In this document: one piece after another, positions 4,336 to 5,629 of the stretch
Layout: each line of letters starts with the position of its first letter
Numbering within the stretch: position 1 is the first letter of the stretch
DNA from: an uncultured Collinsella sp.
GTDB taxonomy: Bacteria > Actinomycetota > Coriobacteriia > Coriobacteriales > Coriobacteriaceae
NCBI GenBank assembly: GCA_937896835.1
Contig: CALBOJ010000099.1
Location: 1-5,629, forward strand
DNA: 5,629 bases
Direction: 5' to 3'
The notes under the pieces: generated by a model
Seen by the model: the letters and a program-made list of their open reading frames with translations, nothing else
Database searches by the model: none
Told to the model about the DNA's origin: nothing
Translations under genes and position numbers: made by a program

Positions 4336-5586
4336 ATGGCAAACGAGATTTGGACCATCAAGCGTTGTCTCGAGTGGACCAAGGAGTACCTGGCCGAGCG
4401 CGGCGAGGAGCACCCCCGTCTTTCTGCCGAGTGGCTGCTGTGCGCCGCCACGGGCCTGGCGCGCATTGACCTATATATGCGTATGGACGAGACGCTTAAC
4501 GCGGCCCAGCTCGAGACCATGCATGCGGCCGTTGTCCGCCGCGCTAAGGGCGAGCCGCTGCAATACATCACGGGCAGCACGCAGTTTCGCATGATCGACG
4601 TCGCGTGCGCCCCCGGTGTGCTCATTCCGCGCCCCGAGACCGAGATGCTCGTCGAGGAAGTCCTCAATTATCTGGATGCCGAGGTACTGAGCCCCGAGGC
4701 CGCTGCCCGTCAGCGTGTTGAGCTGCCTTGGAACGATGAGGTCGAGGAGGCACGCAAGGCCGAGGCCGCGCTGGCAGACGAACGGGCGACTGCCGAGCGC
4801 CGTGCCGCTAACCTGACGGCTGCCGATGAGGCGGCGCTAGGCGGCGACGTACTGGGCAGCCGTGCCTATGCCGAGGAACTGGCCGATCGCGAGGCCGAGG
4901 AAGCCGCCGCGCAGGCGGCAGAAGCCGAGACTGCGGAAGCCGCCGAGCCCGAGCTCGACGAATACGGCATCGCCAGCGAGGGTGCCGACCAGGAGACGGC
5001 TTCAGCTCAGGATGCCGCCGCGCCCGCTCCGGTCGAGCCCCGCACTGCCCGCGTTCTCGAGGTCGGCTGCGGCACGGGCTGCATTTCGCTCTCCCTTGCC
5101 TGGGAGCGCCGCGGCCATGTCACCTGCACCGCAACCGATATCGAGCCGCGCGCTATCGATCTGGCCACCAAAAACCGCGACGCGCTCGGCCTCACGGCAG
5201 ATGAGGTTGCCTTCAGCCTCACCAACCTGGTGAGCTCCATTCCCCACGACGAGTGGGGCACCTTCGACGTGCTCGTCTCCAACCCACCCTACATCCCGAC
5301 CGACGTCATGCGCTCGCTGCCGCACGAGGTCAAGGACTTTGAGCCCGATTTGGCTCTCGAGGGCGGTGCCGACGGTCTCGATATCTTCCGCCGTCTGCTC
5401 AACGCGGCACCCTATATGCTGCGCGCCGGCGGCCTGTTTGCTTGCGAGCTCTACGAGGGCGCCCTCGACGCCGCGGCCGAGCTCTGTCGCCAAGCGGGCC
5501 TTTCGGACGTGCGCATCGTCCGCGACCTCACCGATCGCCCCCGCATCGTCCGAGCCATCGTAACCGAGCCCAAGCAGCGCCAGTAA
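4336..5586 (+). CDS. prmC: Release factor glutamine methyltransferase PrmC with a long acidic insertion
   Basis: A 416-residue SAM-dependent methyltransferase expected to methylate the Gln of GGQ in RF1 and RF2. The N-terminal substrate-binding domain (about 1-113) shows EHPRLSAEWLLCAATGLARI, GEPLQYITGSTQF and PGVLIPRPETEMLVEE. SAM-binding motif I is EVGCGTGC at 242-249, and the catalytic NPPYIP is at 316-321. The C-terminal EPDLALEGGADGLDIFRRLL and DLTDRPRIVRAI are typical. Most PrmC proteins have about 280 residues; the excess is one block, about 114-235, between the IPRPETE helix and motif I, which are joined by a short linker in E. coli PrmC. About 38 of these 122 residues are Ala and about 24 are Glu, with one Lys, so it is probably helical or disordered. 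The reading frame stays open and all catalytic motifs are intact, so the enzyme should be active. Its substrate RF1 is encoded just upstream. Confidence 0.95.
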   Translation: MANEIWTIKRCLEWTKEYLAERGEEHPRLSAEWLLCAATGLARIDLYMRMDETLNAAQLETMHAAVVRRAKGEPLQYITGSTQFRMIDVACAPGVLIPRPETEMLVEEVLNYLDAEVLSPEAAARQRVELPWNDEVEEARKAEAALADERATAERRAANLTAADEAALGGDVLGSRAYAEELADREAEEAAAQAAEAETAEAAEPELDEYGIASEGADQETASAQDAAAPAPVEPRTARVLEVGCGTGCISLSLAWERRGHVTCTATDIEPRAIDLATKNRDALGLTADEVAFSLTNLVSSIPHDEWGTFDVLVSNPPYIPTDVMRSLPHEVKDFEPDLALEGGADGLDIFRRLLNAAPYMLRAGGLFACELYEGALDAAAELCRQAGLSDVRIVRDLTDRPRIVRAIVTEPKQRQ

Positions 5587-5600
5587 TATTTATTAACTGG

Positions 5601-5629
5601 TTAGCAAAAATTATAAAGTAGTTTATAAT
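5601..5629 (+). promoter_or_regulatory. Promoter candidate at the right edge, pointing out of the window
   Basis: TTAGCA (5601-5606, 4 of 6 to TTGACA) and a perfect TATAAT (5624-5629) are separated by exactly 17 bp. The 43 bp after prmC are strongly AT-rich. The -10 lies in a perfect inverted repeat, ATTATAAA (5610-5617) and TTTATAAT (5622-5629), with a 4-nt spacer. It should drive a gene starting just beyond the window. Confidence 0.55.

Overview
The window is GC-rich (about 60-66% in genes, by counting sample lines) and reads as chromosomal DNA of a high-GC actinobacterium. Protein style, codon use and short palindromic repeats point to the Coriobacteriia, most likely a Collinsella-like gut bacterium. 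That assignment rests on recognition, not on a search. All supported genes lie on the + strand.

Layout. Positions 1-80 hold the end of an upstream gene, probably the permease of a polar amino acid ABC transporter. Next is its ATP-binding subunit (103-888), then after a 71-bp gap with a terminator-like hairpin an M20 metallopeptidase (960-2387). This first block looks like amino acid or peptide uptake plus intracellular peptide hydrolysis. A 291-bp gap (2388-2678) full of palindromes follows, starting with an overlapping 27-bp and 56-bp pair directly after the peptidase stop codon. Then come prfA (peptide chain release factor 1, 2679-3746), a GC-rich hairpin and a very strong intrinsic terminator (3816-3857). 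After a spacer of clearly lower GC (about 44% over 3901-4200) comes prmC (4336-5586). The last 43 bases are AT-rich and carry a good promoter candidate that points out of the window.

How the genes work together. RF1 (prfA) reads UAA/UAG stop codons and releases the peptide through its GGQ motif; PrmC methylates the glutamine of that motif. The pair is often adjacent and co-transcribed in bacteria. Here they are adjacent but separated by a terminator, a 589-bp gap and what looks like the decayed remains of a foreign gene, so prmC probably has its own promoter.

Most notable points: PrmC carries an insertion of about 120 residues rich in Ala and Glu between its N-terminal and methyltransferase domains; the M20 peptidase contains a short in-frame insertion that looks repeat-derived, with small terminal inverted repeats; a 56-bp near-perfect palindrome follows the peptidase; and the low-GC prfA-prmC spacer holds protein-like fragments in shifted frames. 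I see no convincing new defence or mobile system here; the window is mostly housekeeping genes with unusual insertions.
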